A stretch of 14,035 bases of DNA from contig CATZIG010000030.1 of the NCBI GenBank assembly GCA_958419975.1, positions 1 through 14,035 on the forward strand. The letters run 5' to 3'. Position 1 is the stretch's first letter, and the number at the start of each line of letters is the position of its first letter. Below are positions 6,873 through 14,000 of the stretch, piece after piece. The position numbers and the translations under genes were made by a program. Source of the DNA: an uncultured Collinsella sp. GTDB lineage: Bacteria > Actinomycetota > Coriobacteriia > Coriobacteriales > Coriobacteriaceae. The notes beneath the pieces are model-generated. The model was not told the DNA's origin, ran no database searches, and saw only the letters and a list, made by a program, of their open reading frames with translations.

Positions 6873-8009
6873 ATGCGTCTGCCCATGAACACCTCGCTTG
6901 CCACGCTCAAGCCCTCCGGCATCCGTCGGATTAACGCGCTCGCCGCCCAGCACCCAGGGTGTATCGCGCTTGCGCTCGGCGAACCCGATTTTCCTACGCC
7001 CGATGTGATTAGCGCCGAGGTGACCGCCGCGCTGGGCCGCGGCGACACGCACTATCCGCCCAACAACGGTCGCCCCGCCCTGCGCGAGGCGCTGTCTGCC
7101 TACATGGGGAACGCGGGCCTTACGTTTTCGGCCGACGAGGTCATCCTAACCGACGGCGCGACCGAGGCCCTGTCGGCAACATTCATGGCTATGCTCAACC
7201 CCGGCGACGAGGTCATTATCCCCACGCCGGCCTTTGGCCTGTACGAGAGCATCGTCGTGGCCAATCACGCCAAAGCGGTCTTTTTGGATACAGAGCCTGC
7301 GCAATTCCAGATTGAAGAGGAGGCGCTTCGTGCCTGTGTGACGCCGGCGACTAAGGCCATCGTCATCTGCTCGCCCAACAATCCCACGGGTTGCATCCTC
7401 GACGCGGCATCGCTCGACGCCGTGGCACACGTGGCGGAGCAGGCGGGCATCTACGTGGTCTGCGACGACGTATATAACCGCCTGGTCTACGTGGACGGCT
7501 ACGAGCGATTTGCCCAGCGCCACCCGGAGCTACGCGATCAGACGGTCGTCATCGAGAGCTTCTCCAAGCCCTGGGCCATGACCGGCTGGCGCCTGGGCTG
7601 GCTCGCAGCAGCGGCACCCGTCATCGCCGAGATCGCAAAAGCTCACCAATACCTAGTATCGAGCGCCGTCTCCTTTGAGATGGACGCCGCAGCCCGAGCC
7701 CTCACCGTCGACCCAACCCCCATGCTCAAAGTCTACCGAGCTCGCCGCGAACGCGTACTCGCAGCCTTAGACGCCATGGGCCTCGACGTAGTAGAGCCCG
7801 CAGGAGCCTTCTATACTTTCCCGAGCATCAAAAAGTTCGGCCTAACCAGCGAAGACTTCTGCATCAAAGCCATCAAAGAAGCAAACGTAGCCCTAGTCCC
7901 GGGAGACTGCTTCGGAACCGAAGGCCACATCCGCCTAAGCTACTGCGTCTCCGACAAAAATCTGGACGAAGGTCTCCGCCGCCTGTCAAACTTCGTTTCA
8001 ACCTTGTAG
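6873..8009 (+). CDS. PLP-dependent class I/II aminotransferase
   Basis: This is a cytoplasmic fold-type I aminotransferase of 378 residues that moves an amino group between an amino acid and a 2-oxo acid. AAAGGA at 6862-6867 supports the ATG at 6873; ATG 6885 is an alternative. Visible family marks are LALGEPDFPTP near the N-terminus, the NPTG loop at 170-173, DDVYNRLVY after it, and SFSKPWAMTGWRLGW, in which K232 should bind PLP. RLSYC near the end carries the arginine expected to hold the substrate carboxylate. It resembles the aspartate/aromatic/PatA group, but the substrate cannot be read from sequence. From about 7640 the codons change: A-ending GTA, CTA, GCA, GGA, GAA and AAA become common after being rare. 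The reading frame and motifs stay intact. Confidence 0.9.
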   Translation: MRLPMNTSLATLKPSGIRRINALAAQHPGCIALALGEPDFPTPDVISAEVTAALGRGDTHYPPNNGRPALREALSAYMGNAGLTFSADEVILTDGATEALSATFMAMLNPGDEVIIPTPAFGLYESIVVANHAKAVFLDTEPAQFQIEEEALRACVTPATKAIVICSPNNPTGCILDAASLDAVAHVAEQAGIYVVCDDVYNRLVYVDGYERFAQRHPELRDQTVVIESFSKPWAMTGWRLGWLAAAAPVIAEIAKAHQYLVSSAVSFEMDAAARALTVDPTPMLKVYRARRERVLAALDAMGLDVVEPAGAFYTFPSIKKFGLTSEDFCIKAIKEANVALVPGDCFGTEGHIRLSYCVSDKNLDEGLRRLSNFVSTL

Positions 8010-8060
8010 TCCTCAGAGACGCAACACATCAGCCCACCGACATAAGGGTATGCGTGGGGC

Positions 8061-8278
8061 GCGTCGCTCAACGGGCGCGAAGATTCGCAGTAAAGTTACC
8101 GTAGCTCTGGCCCGAGGGGACGGGTCGAAATTTTCGTAGATTCCGCACGAGCCGAAGGCCACTTAATGTGGCCTTCGTGCGAGCCCAGGACTTGACCGAG
8201 CGAAAATCTCGACCCGTCCCCTCGGGCCGGAGCGTATGCAGGGTTTGTGTACGAATCCTCGCGCCCGTTGACCGACGC
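8061..8278. repeat. Large imperfect palindrome (about 218 bp)
   Basis: Three nested inverted segments share nearly the same centre. The outer arms, 8061-8087 and 8252-8278, match at 25 of 27 positions. The middle arms, 8109-8136 and 8201-8228, match at 27 of 28. The inner arms, GAAGGCCAC (8154-8162) and GTGGCCTTC (8168-8176), are perfect around a 5-base loop. Stretches of 21 and 23 bases between outer and middle arms are only loosely alike. No convincing protein is encoded; the frames through it are Arg-rich in both directions. As DNA it could form a cruciform, as RNA a long rod. It may be a non-autonomous mobile palindrome. The right outer arm contains the -35 box of the rplJ promoter. Confidence 0.85.
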
Positions 8279-8296
8279 CGGGGTCCCCGCCATAAT
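8268..8296 (+). promoter_or_regulatory. Promoter of the rplJ-rplL operon
   Basis: TTGACC at 8268-8273 and CATAAT at 8291-8296 are separated by exactly 17 bp, each 5/6 to consensus, the best promoter in the window. Transcription would begin near 8303, just ahead of the L10 leader. The -35 lies inside the right arm of the large palindrome. Confidence 0.75.
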
Positions 8297-8319
8297 ACTT
8301 TCGGTTCACGCACGAATCC

Positions 8320-8400
8320 GCTGCCAGAGACAGCCGGTGCAAACGGGCATTGCCCGCGAGCTTAATGGGATATCCCGCCAGCCGAGGTGGTCGAGTAGAT
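8320..8400 (+). promoter_or_regulatory. L10-type leader RNA
   Basis: This transcribed leader upstream of rplJ carries the conserved pieces of the ribosomal protein L10 leader: AGAGACAGCCGGTGC (8326-8340), then CTTAATGGGA, and GCCGAGGTGG (8381-8390). A small stem, CGGGC-att-GCCCG, lies between them. In other bacteria L10, in complex with L7/L12, binds such leaders through a kink-turn and lowers expression of its own operon. Position, order of motifs and the terminator that follows all agree. I recognised this by eye; a covariance-model search was not possible. Confidence 0.8.
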
Positions 8401-8410
8401 ATGTCTTCTC

Positions 8411-8447
8411 GCCCCCGTCGCTCATGCAGCGCGGGGGCTTTCTTTTT
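8411..8447 (+). terminator. Attenuator-like terminator in the rplJ leader
   Basis: GCCCCCGTCGC (8411-8421) pairs with GCGCGGGGGC (8429-8438) with one bulged T and a 7-base loop. The T-rich tail TTTCTTTTT (8439-8447) follows. It sits between the L10 leader and rplJ, so it is most simply the off switch of the autoregulatory leader: L10 binding would favour this hairpin. A second GCCCCCGT at 8454-8461 could pair with the same G-run. Confidence 0.8.
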
Positions 8448-8512
8448 GGACATGCCCCCGTCACGTCCTTGTGGCGGACCGTGCCCGGAAAGAATTCGAG
8501 GAGGTGTAATTC

Positions 8513-9034
8513 ATGCCCCAGCAGTACAAAATCGACAAGGTTGCAGAGATCGAGTCCCGTATCGCCGAGAACGCCGGTCTGTTCGTCGTCAACTACAACG
8601 GTCTGACGGTTAAGCAGGCTCAGGAGCTGCGTCATCAGCTTCGCGAGTGCGGCGCCGAGATGAAGGTCTACAAGAACAACCTGGTCAAGATCGCTCTCAA
8701 GAACCAGGAGCAGCCCGAGCTCGACGAGATCCTCGCCGGCCCCGTCGCTTATGTGTTCTACGAGACCGAGCCGGTCGAGGCCGCTAAGACCCTTAAGGAC
8801 TTCTCCGCTAAGTCCAAGGGCGTCCTTGAGATCAAGGGCGGTATCTCCGACGGCAAGGCCGTTTCCGCTGATGATGTTAAGGCTATCGCCGAGCTGCCCA
8901 CCAAGGACCAGCTTCTCGGCCAGATTGCCGGTCTCATCTCCGGTTTCGCTCGCGACATCGCTGTCTGCGTCAACGGCGTTTCCTCTGGTCTCGCTCGTTC
9001 GATCCAGCAGGTCTCCGAGCAGAAGGCAGCCTAG
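8513..9034 (+). CDS. rplJ: 50S ribosomal protein L10
   Basis: L10 (uL10) forms the base of the ribosomal stalk, binds 23S rRNA and anchors L7/L12 dimers through its C-terminal helix. It is 173 residues, the normal length. AGGAGGTG at 8499-8506, 6 bases before the ATG, is close to ideal for a highly expressed gene. The N-terminal stretch YKIDKVAEIESRIAENAGLFVVNYNGLTVKQAQELRHQLR and the following VYKNNLVKIAL are typical of the family. The C-terminal part, LISGFARDIAVCVNGVSSGLARSIQQVSEQ, is the expected L7/L12-binding helix. Codons are those of a strongly expressed gene (GCT, AAG, CTT, CGT). It is the first gene of a two-gene operon with rplL and should be controlled by the leader just upstream. 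Confidence 0.98.
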   Translation: MPQQYKIDKVAEIESRIAENAGLFVVNYNGLTVKQAQELRHQLRECGAEMKVYKNNLVKIALKNQEQPELDEILAGPVAYVFYETEPVEAAKTLKDFSAKSKGVLEIKGGISDGKAVSADDVKAIAELPTKDQLLGQIAGLISGFARDIAVCVNGVSSGLARSIQQVSEQKAA

Positions 9035-9049
9035 TCGCTGTTTTCACCC

Positions 9050-9118
9050 GCGGCGGCAACGCCGCACCCCTGGCGCATTCGCGCCGTGTTTTAACTGATC
9101 TCCGTGCACAGACACGGA
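9050..9118 (+). other. Three small hairpins between rplJ and rplL
   Basis: GCGGCG (9050-9055) pairs with CGCCGC (9060-9065) around a GCAA tetraloop. TGGCGC (9071-9076) pairs with GCGCCG (9081-9086) and is followed by TGTTTT, resembling a weak terminator. TCCGTG (9101-9106) pairs with CACGGA (9113-9118) just before the rplL ribosome binding site. Such structures could set transcript ends or stability and so help L7/L12 be made in excess of L10. That role is inferred. Confidence 0.55.
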
Positions 9119-9136
9119 AACCGAAAGGACTTAGAA

Positions 9137-9514
9137 ATGGCTAAGCTTACCACCGATGAGATCATCGATGCTCTTAAGGAAATGACCCTTCTCGAGGCTT
9201 CCGAGCTCGTTAAGGCTATCGAGGACACCTTCGGCGTTTCCGCCGCTGCTCCTGCCGCTGTTGTCGCCGCTCCCGCTGCTGGCGCTGCTGAGGCCGAGGA
9301 GAAGACCGAGTTTGACGTCGTGCTCGAGGGCTTCGGCGACAACAAGATCCAGGTCATCAAGGCCGTCCGTGAGCTCACCAACCTTGGCCTGAAGGAGGCC
9401 AAGGAGGTCGTCGAGGGCGCTCCCAAGGCTGTTCTCGAGGGTGCCAAGAAGGAGGACGCTGAGGCTGCCAAGGAGAAGCTCGAGGCTGCTGGCGCTGCTG
9501 TCACCCTCAAGTAA
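9137..9514 (+). CDS. rplL: 50S ribosomal protein L7/L12
   Basis: L7/L12 (bL12) is the multi-copy stalk protein that recruits and stimulates translation GTPases. It has 125 residues from the ATG at 9137, with GAAAGGA at 9123-9129. The frame is open further upstream, to 9104, but that part holds a hairpin and no ribosome binding site. Domains are clear: an N-terminal dimerisation helix pair (LTTDEIIDALKEMTLLEASELVKAIEDTFGV), an Ala/Pro/Val-rich hinge at about residues 36-54, and the C-terminal globular domain with FDVVLEGFGDNKIQVIKAVRELTNLGLKEAKEVVEGAPKAV. Codon use is strongly biased. It follows rplJ after 102 bases and is closed by a strong terminator. Confidence 0.98.
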   Translation: MAKLTTDEIIDALKEMTLLEASELVKAIEDTFGVSAAAPAAVVAAPAAGAAEAEEKTEFDVVLEGFGDNKIQVIKAVRELTNLGLKEAKEVVEGAPKAVLEGAKKEDAEAAKEKLEAAGAAVTLK

Positions 9515-9542
9515 TCAGGCTTTCTCGCCAGATTTCTTTGCA

Positions 9543-9575
9543 GACGGGGTTCGCATTGCGAGCCCCGTCTTTTTT
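9543..9575 (+). terminator. Terminator of the rplJ-rplL operon
   Basis: GACGGGGTTCGC (9543-9554) pairs with GCGAGCCCCGTC (9558-9569), 12 bp with one wobble and a 3-base loop, followed by six T residues. It is 28 bases after the rplL stop and is a textbook intrinsic terminator. Confidence 0.92.
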
Positions 9576-9829
9576 GTTATGACCACTCTATTTTTTGTTG
9601 GCTCGGTATACAAATTGCTGCCGCTTGCGGTGCTTTGGGTTCGCTACCGTTGGGCGATAAAATTGCACCATTCGAGCAATAATTTGCGTTGACCTGCTGA
9701 AGAATGGCGCTTGCCTACATTAACGTTAATTAACGGCGGTAAGATAAACCGGTATCGCAATTTGGTCTGCGGCCGCCGTGCCGCACGCACAGGGCGCATC
9801 CTGCGCCTGCGAAAGGATCCCTGAATACT
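9576..9829 (+). promoter_or_regulatory. Leader and upstream region of galU
   Basis: There is no gene in this AT-richer stretch. TTGACC at 9689-9694 is a good -35, but the best -10-like hexamer after it, TACATT at 9716-9721, is 21 bp away, so I do not place a promoter firmly; TAAGAT at 9740-9745 is another option. Two overlapping perfect 12-bp palindromes, ATTAACGTTAAT (9719-9730) and CGTTAATTAACG (9724-9735), fall in the same place and may be an operator. A small hairpin GGCGCA-tcc-TGCGCC lies near 9793-9807, before the GAAAGGA ribosome binding site at 9811-9817. Confidence 0.4.
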
Positions 9830-10738
9830 ATGAAGGCAATCATCCCCGCCGCCGGTCTTGGCACGCGTTTTCTGCCTGGCACCAAGTGCACGCCTAAAGA
9901 GATGCTGCCGGTGCTCGACAAGCCGGTCATCCAGTACGTCGTCGAGGAGGCGCTCGACCCCGAGGAGGTCGACGACGCCATTATCGTCACCTCTCCCGGC
10001 AAGCCCGAGTTGCTGAGCTACTTCCAGCCCGATCGTTCGCTCGAGAACCTGCTGCGCGAGCGCGGCAAGGATGCTTATGCCGACGCCGTCGCCCATGCGG
10101 GCGGTATGCCGGTCGACTTCCGCTATCAGTACGAGCCCAAGGGCCTCGGTCACGCCATTCGCTCTGCCGCTGACGCTGTGGCGGGGGAGAACTTCCTGGT
10201 TCTTCTGGGCGACTACGTTGTGCCCAACCGCGACATCTGCGACAAGATGCTTGCCGTCTCCAAGGAGCACGGTGGCGCTTCTGTTATCGCCGTTGCCGCG
10301 TGCGCTCCCGAGGAAGTCAGCCGCTATGGCGTTATCGCCGGCGATCGCGTGGGCGCTCTCGAGGGCTTCGAGAATGCCGCCGACGACGAGCCCGGTGCCG
10401 TTTGGCGCATCGGCGGCCTGGTCGAGAAGCCCGCTCCCGAGGCGGCTCCGTCTAACCTGTACATCGTCGGTCGCTACCTGCTGAGCCCGTTGGTCATGGA
10501 CCTGCTGGCCGATCAGCAGGCCGGTAAGGGCGGCGAGATCCAGCTGACCGACGCCATGGCCCGCTCGCTCGACCGCGAGGCCATGTACGCCGTCGTCATC
10601 GACCCGCTGTCGGGCTACGATACCGGTACCCCGTCTGGCTGGATGGCCACCAACGCCCTCATGGCTGCAAGCGATCCTCGCTTTGCCGGCGCCTTCTGGG
10701 ATGCCATCGACGAGCGCGGCGGTTTGATGCGTAAGTAA
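9830..10738 (+). CDS. galU: UTP--glucose-1-phosphate uridylyltransferase
   Basis: This cytoplasmic nucleotidyltransferase makes UDP-glucose from UTP and glucose-1-phosphate, feeding galactose use and cell-surface polysaccharide or glycolipid synthesis. It has 302 residues, normal for the family. The N-terminus MKAIIPAAGLGTRFLPGTK holds the nucleotide-binding loop, followed by KEMLPVLDKPVIQYVVEEA. LLGDYVV near residue 125 replaces the LLGDD form seen in Bacillus GtaB but keeps the metal-binding Asp. VEKP and GGEIQLTDA are also present. GAAAGGA precedes the ATG by about 12 bases. The gene lies between rplL and rpoB with terminators before and after it, so it is probably a separate unit. Confidence 0.95.
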   Translation: MKAIIPAAGLGTRFLPGTKCTPKEMLPVLDKPVIQYVVEEALDPEEVDDAIIVTSPGKPELLSYFQPDRSLENLLRERGKDAYADAVAHAGGMPVDFRYQYEPKGLGHAIRSAADAVAGENFLVLLGDYVVPNRDICDKMLAVSKEHGGASVIAVAACAPEEVSRYGVIAGDRVGALEGFENAADDEPGAVWRIGGLVEKPAPEAAPSNLYIVGRYLLSPLVMDLLADQQAGKGGEIQLTDAMARSLDREAMYAVVIDPLSGYDTGTPSGWMATNALMAASDPRFAGAFWDAIDERGGLMRK

Positions 10739-10758
10739 GCCTTCGGGCATCGACATTT

Positions 10759-10792
10759 ACGGGTGCGGACTTCGGTTTGCGCCCGTTTTTTT
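10759..10792 (+). terminator. Terminator of galU
   Basis: ACGGGTGCGGAC (10759-10770) and GTTTGCGCCCGT (10775-10786) form a 12-bp stem with three wobble pairs. It is capped by a stable C(UUCG)G tetraloop and followed by a run of seven T residues (10786-10792). It lies 20 bases after the galU stop. Confidence 0.92.
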
Positions 10793-10817
10793 ATAAGAGC
10801 TGCGATTGCTAACCCTC

Positions 10818-10848
10818 TGTTCACAGAAAATATATGAACAGGTGTTCG
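10818..10848. promoter_or_regulatory. LexA-like site and extra half-site upstream of rpoB
   Basis: TGAACAGGTGTTCG (10835-10848) matches the Gram-positive SOS box pattern CGAAC-RNRY-GTTCG at 13 of 14 bases. A further half-site, TGTTCA (10818-10823), makes a perfect 7-bp inverted repeat, CTGTTCA (10817-10823) with TGAACAG (10835-10841). A weak promoter, TTGCTA (10806-10811) with TATATG (10831-10836), would overlap it. Binding by LexA is an inference from the motif only. Confidence 0.45.
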
Positions 10849-10925
10849 ATGCACATCCATCTACCTGCATGTTTTCTGTCGAAAAACTTTGCTACTCCAA
10901 AAACTCAATCACGTCAAGGCTTTTC

Positions 10926-10953
10926 TTGCTCAACGGTCGGTACCTGATAAACT
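10926..10953 (+). promoter_or_regulatory. Candidate rpoB promoter
   Basis: TTGCTC at 10926-10931 and TAAACT at 10948-10953 are 16 bp apart, and the -10 is preceded by TG (10945-10946), an extended -10 form. Transcription would begin near 10960, leaving a leader of about 67 bases. A hairpin in the leader pairs TGGCGA (10970-10975) with TCGCCA (10985-10990). Because galU ends in a strong terminator, rpoB needs a promoter in this gap. Confidence 0.4.
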
Positions 10954-11026
10954 ATTAGGTTGCGATAACTGGCGAAGCTATGCCTCGCCAATCCACCGAG
11001 CATTTCCGTGAAGGAGGAAAAACCTG

Positions 11027-14000
11027 GTGACCTACGCATACACTGCCACTGAGCGCAAGCGCGTCAGCTTCGGGAAAATCCCGGAGGCCATGGAGCTCCC
11101 CAACCTTATCTCTGTTCAAAGGGAATCCTTTGAGCGTTTTAAGGACGAGGGCCTTCGTGAGGCGTTCAAGGAATCCAGCCCCATCCAGAGTCAGAACCAT
11201 GTTCTCGAGGTTACCTTCGGCGAGCATCAGTTTGGCGATCCCGCGCACACCGTCGAGGAGTGCCGCGAGAAGGACATGACCTATCAGGCCCCGCTTCTGA
11301 CTGACGTCCGTCTCACCAACAAGGAGACCGGCGAGATCAAGGAGCAGCTCGTCTTTATGGGCGACTTCCCCATGATGACCGATCAGGGCACCTTCATCAT
11401 CAACGGTACCGAGCGTATCGTCGTCTCGCAGCTCGTCCGCTCCCCGGGCGTGTACTACAGCTCCGAGATGGATTCGGGCAAGCAGATCTACAAGGCTCAG
11501 ATCATCCCGTCCCGCGGTGCCTGGCTCGAGTTTGAGGTCGACAAGCGCGACCAGCTCATGGTCTCCATCGACCGTAAGCGCAAGCAGAGCGCCACGATGT
11601 TCCTGCGCGCCCTTGGCATCGCCGTCACCAACGACGATATCATCGAGCTGCTCGGCAACTCCGATGTGATCAAGCGCACCCTCGAGCGCGATACCGCCCT
11701 TACCCGCGAGGATGCTCTTATCGAGATCTACCGTCGCCTGCGCCCGGGCGAGCCTCCCACCGTGGATGCTTCCCGCAGCCTGCTCGAGGGCCTGCTCTTC
11801 AACCCGCAGCGCTACGATCTGGCCCGCGTCGGTCGCTACAAGGTCAACAAGAAGCTCAACCTCACCACCGAGGAAGAGGTCACGGTGCTCACCGACGAGG
11901 ATATCGTCGCTACGCTGCGCTACCTGCTGTCCCTCGCTGCTGGCGAGCAGGGCTTCAAGGTCGACGACATCGACCACTTTGGCAACCGCCGCATTCGCAC
12001 CGTCGGCGAGCTCGTCGCCAACCAGTTCCGTATCGGTATGAGCCGTATGGAGCGCGTCGTCCGTGAGCGCATGAGCTCCCAGGACATCGACGAGATCACC
12101 CCGCAGTCGCTCATCAACATCCGTCCGATCGTGGCCTCTATCAAGGAGTTCTTCGGTTCCTCGCAGCTCTCGCAGTTCATGGACCAGGCAAACCCCCTGA
12201 CCGGTCTGACCCACAAGCGCCGTCTGTCCGCACTCGGCCCCGGCGGTCTTGCCGGCCACAAGTCGGGCTCCAGCCGCCGCACCAACGTGCCGACGGCCGT
12301 CCGCGACGTTCACAACTCGCACTACAGCCGCATGTGCCCGATCGAGACCCCCGAAGGCCCCAACATCGGCCTGATCGGCTCGCTCGCCCTCTACGCCCGC
12401 GTCAACGAGTATGGCTTCATCGAGGCCCCGTTCCGTCGTGTCGAGAACGGCGTTGCCACCGATCAGATCGACTGGATGACCGCTGACGAGGAAGAGAAGC
12501 ACGTCATCGCGCCGGCCAACACGCCGCTCGATCCCAAGACCAACGAGTTCATCACGACCGATGCCGAGGGCAAGATCGTCCGTCCGCATACCGTGATCGC
12601 CCGTACCCGCGACTTCGACGGCTCCTTCGGCGCTCCCGCCGACGTGCCTGTCGAGGACGTCGACTACATGGACGTCTCGCCGCGTCAGATGCTCTCCGTC
12701 GCAGCCACGCTGATTCCGTTCCTCGAGCACGACGACGCCAAGCGTACGCTCATGGGCGCCAACATGCAGCGTCAGGCCGTGCCGCTGGTTCACCCCGCCG
12801 CTCCCTATGTCGGTACCGGCATGGAGCGTCGCGCCGCCCTGGACTCTGGCGAGGTTACCCTGGCCAAGAACGCCGGCGAAGTCATCTATGCCGACGCCTC
12901 CAAGATTATCGTCAAGCACGCCGGCGGCATGGACGAGTATCACCTGGCCAAGTACCAGCGCTCCAACCAGTCCACCTGCATCAACCACCGTCCGCTCGTG
13001 CGCGTCGGTGACACCGTTGAGCAGGGCGAGCCTCTGGCCGACGGTCCTTCGACCGATCATGGCGAGCTCGCACTGGGCCAGAACCTCACCGTGGCATACA
13101 TGCCGTGGGAAGGCTTCAACTACGAGGACGGTATCGTCGTGTCCGAGCGTCTGGTGGCCGAGGACCTGCTGACGACCATCAATATCACCCGTCACGAGAT
13201 CGACGCCCGCGACACCAAGCTCGGCCCCGAGGAGATCACTCGCGAGATCCCGAACCTCTCCGAGGACATGCTTGCCAACCTCGACGAGGACGGCATCATC
13301 CGCATCGGCGCCGAGGTCGGCCCTGGCGACATCCTGGTCGGCAAGGTCACGCCTAAGGGCGAGAGCGCTCTGACCGCCGAGGAGCGCCTGCTGCGCGCCA
13401 TCTTCGGTGCCAAGGCTCACGATGTTCGCGACACCTCCCTCAAGATGCCTCACGGCGCTTATGGCCGCGTCATCGACGTCGTCCGCTTTAGCCGCGATAA
13501 CGGCGACGACCTGGCCCCCGGCGTCAACGAGCAGGTGCGCGTCTACGTCGCCCAGCGTCGTAAGATCCAGCAGGGCGATAAGATCGCCGGTCGCCACGGC
13601 AACAAGGGCGTTATCTGTAACGTTCTGCCGGTCGAGGACATGCCCTACATGGCTGACGGTACCCCGATCGACGTTATCCTCAACCCGCTGGGCGTTCCTT
13701 CGCGTATGAACGTCGGTCAGCTGCTCGAGTGCCACCTTGGCTGGGCTGCTGCCTGCGGTTGGGATACCGAGGATGCCGACTCCGACAAGTATGTCCCCGG
13801 TCCGTTCTTCGTCTCGACGCCCGTCTTCGACGGCGCCAAGGAGGACGAGATCGCCGAGGTCATCCGTCGCGCCAACAAGAACATGCTCAACAAGGCCACC
13901 GCTGCCTTTGGCGATCACATGCGTCCCGAGTTTGTCACCCAGCTTGACGAGCGCGGCAAGACCCGCCTGTTCGACGGCCGCACCGGCGAGGAGTGCCGCG

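Noticed and set aside
8068..8453. Several 65-119 residue frames on both strands across the palindrome and leader
   Set aside because: They follow from the inverted repeats, appear in mirrored pairs, are Arg-rich and lack ribosome binding sites. The region is better explained by the palindrome, promoter and L10 leader.
10849..10947. 32-codon open frame just after the LexA-like site
   Set aside because: It has only a weak AGGTG four bases before the ATG, no recognisable sequence, and may not be transcribed if the rpoB promoter lies at 10926-10953.
12155..12247. Possible rifampicin-resistance change in rpoB
   Set aside because: The key positions corresponding to E. coli D516, H526 and S531 are all wild type, so nothing suggests resistance.
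10955..13918. 987-residue open frame on the minus strand opposite rpoB
   Set aside because: It is antisense to a fully conserved rpoB and arises from the GC-rich third positions of that gene. Its Val/Asp/Leu/Gly-rich composition is typical of such shadows, which are sometimes misannotated as enzymes.
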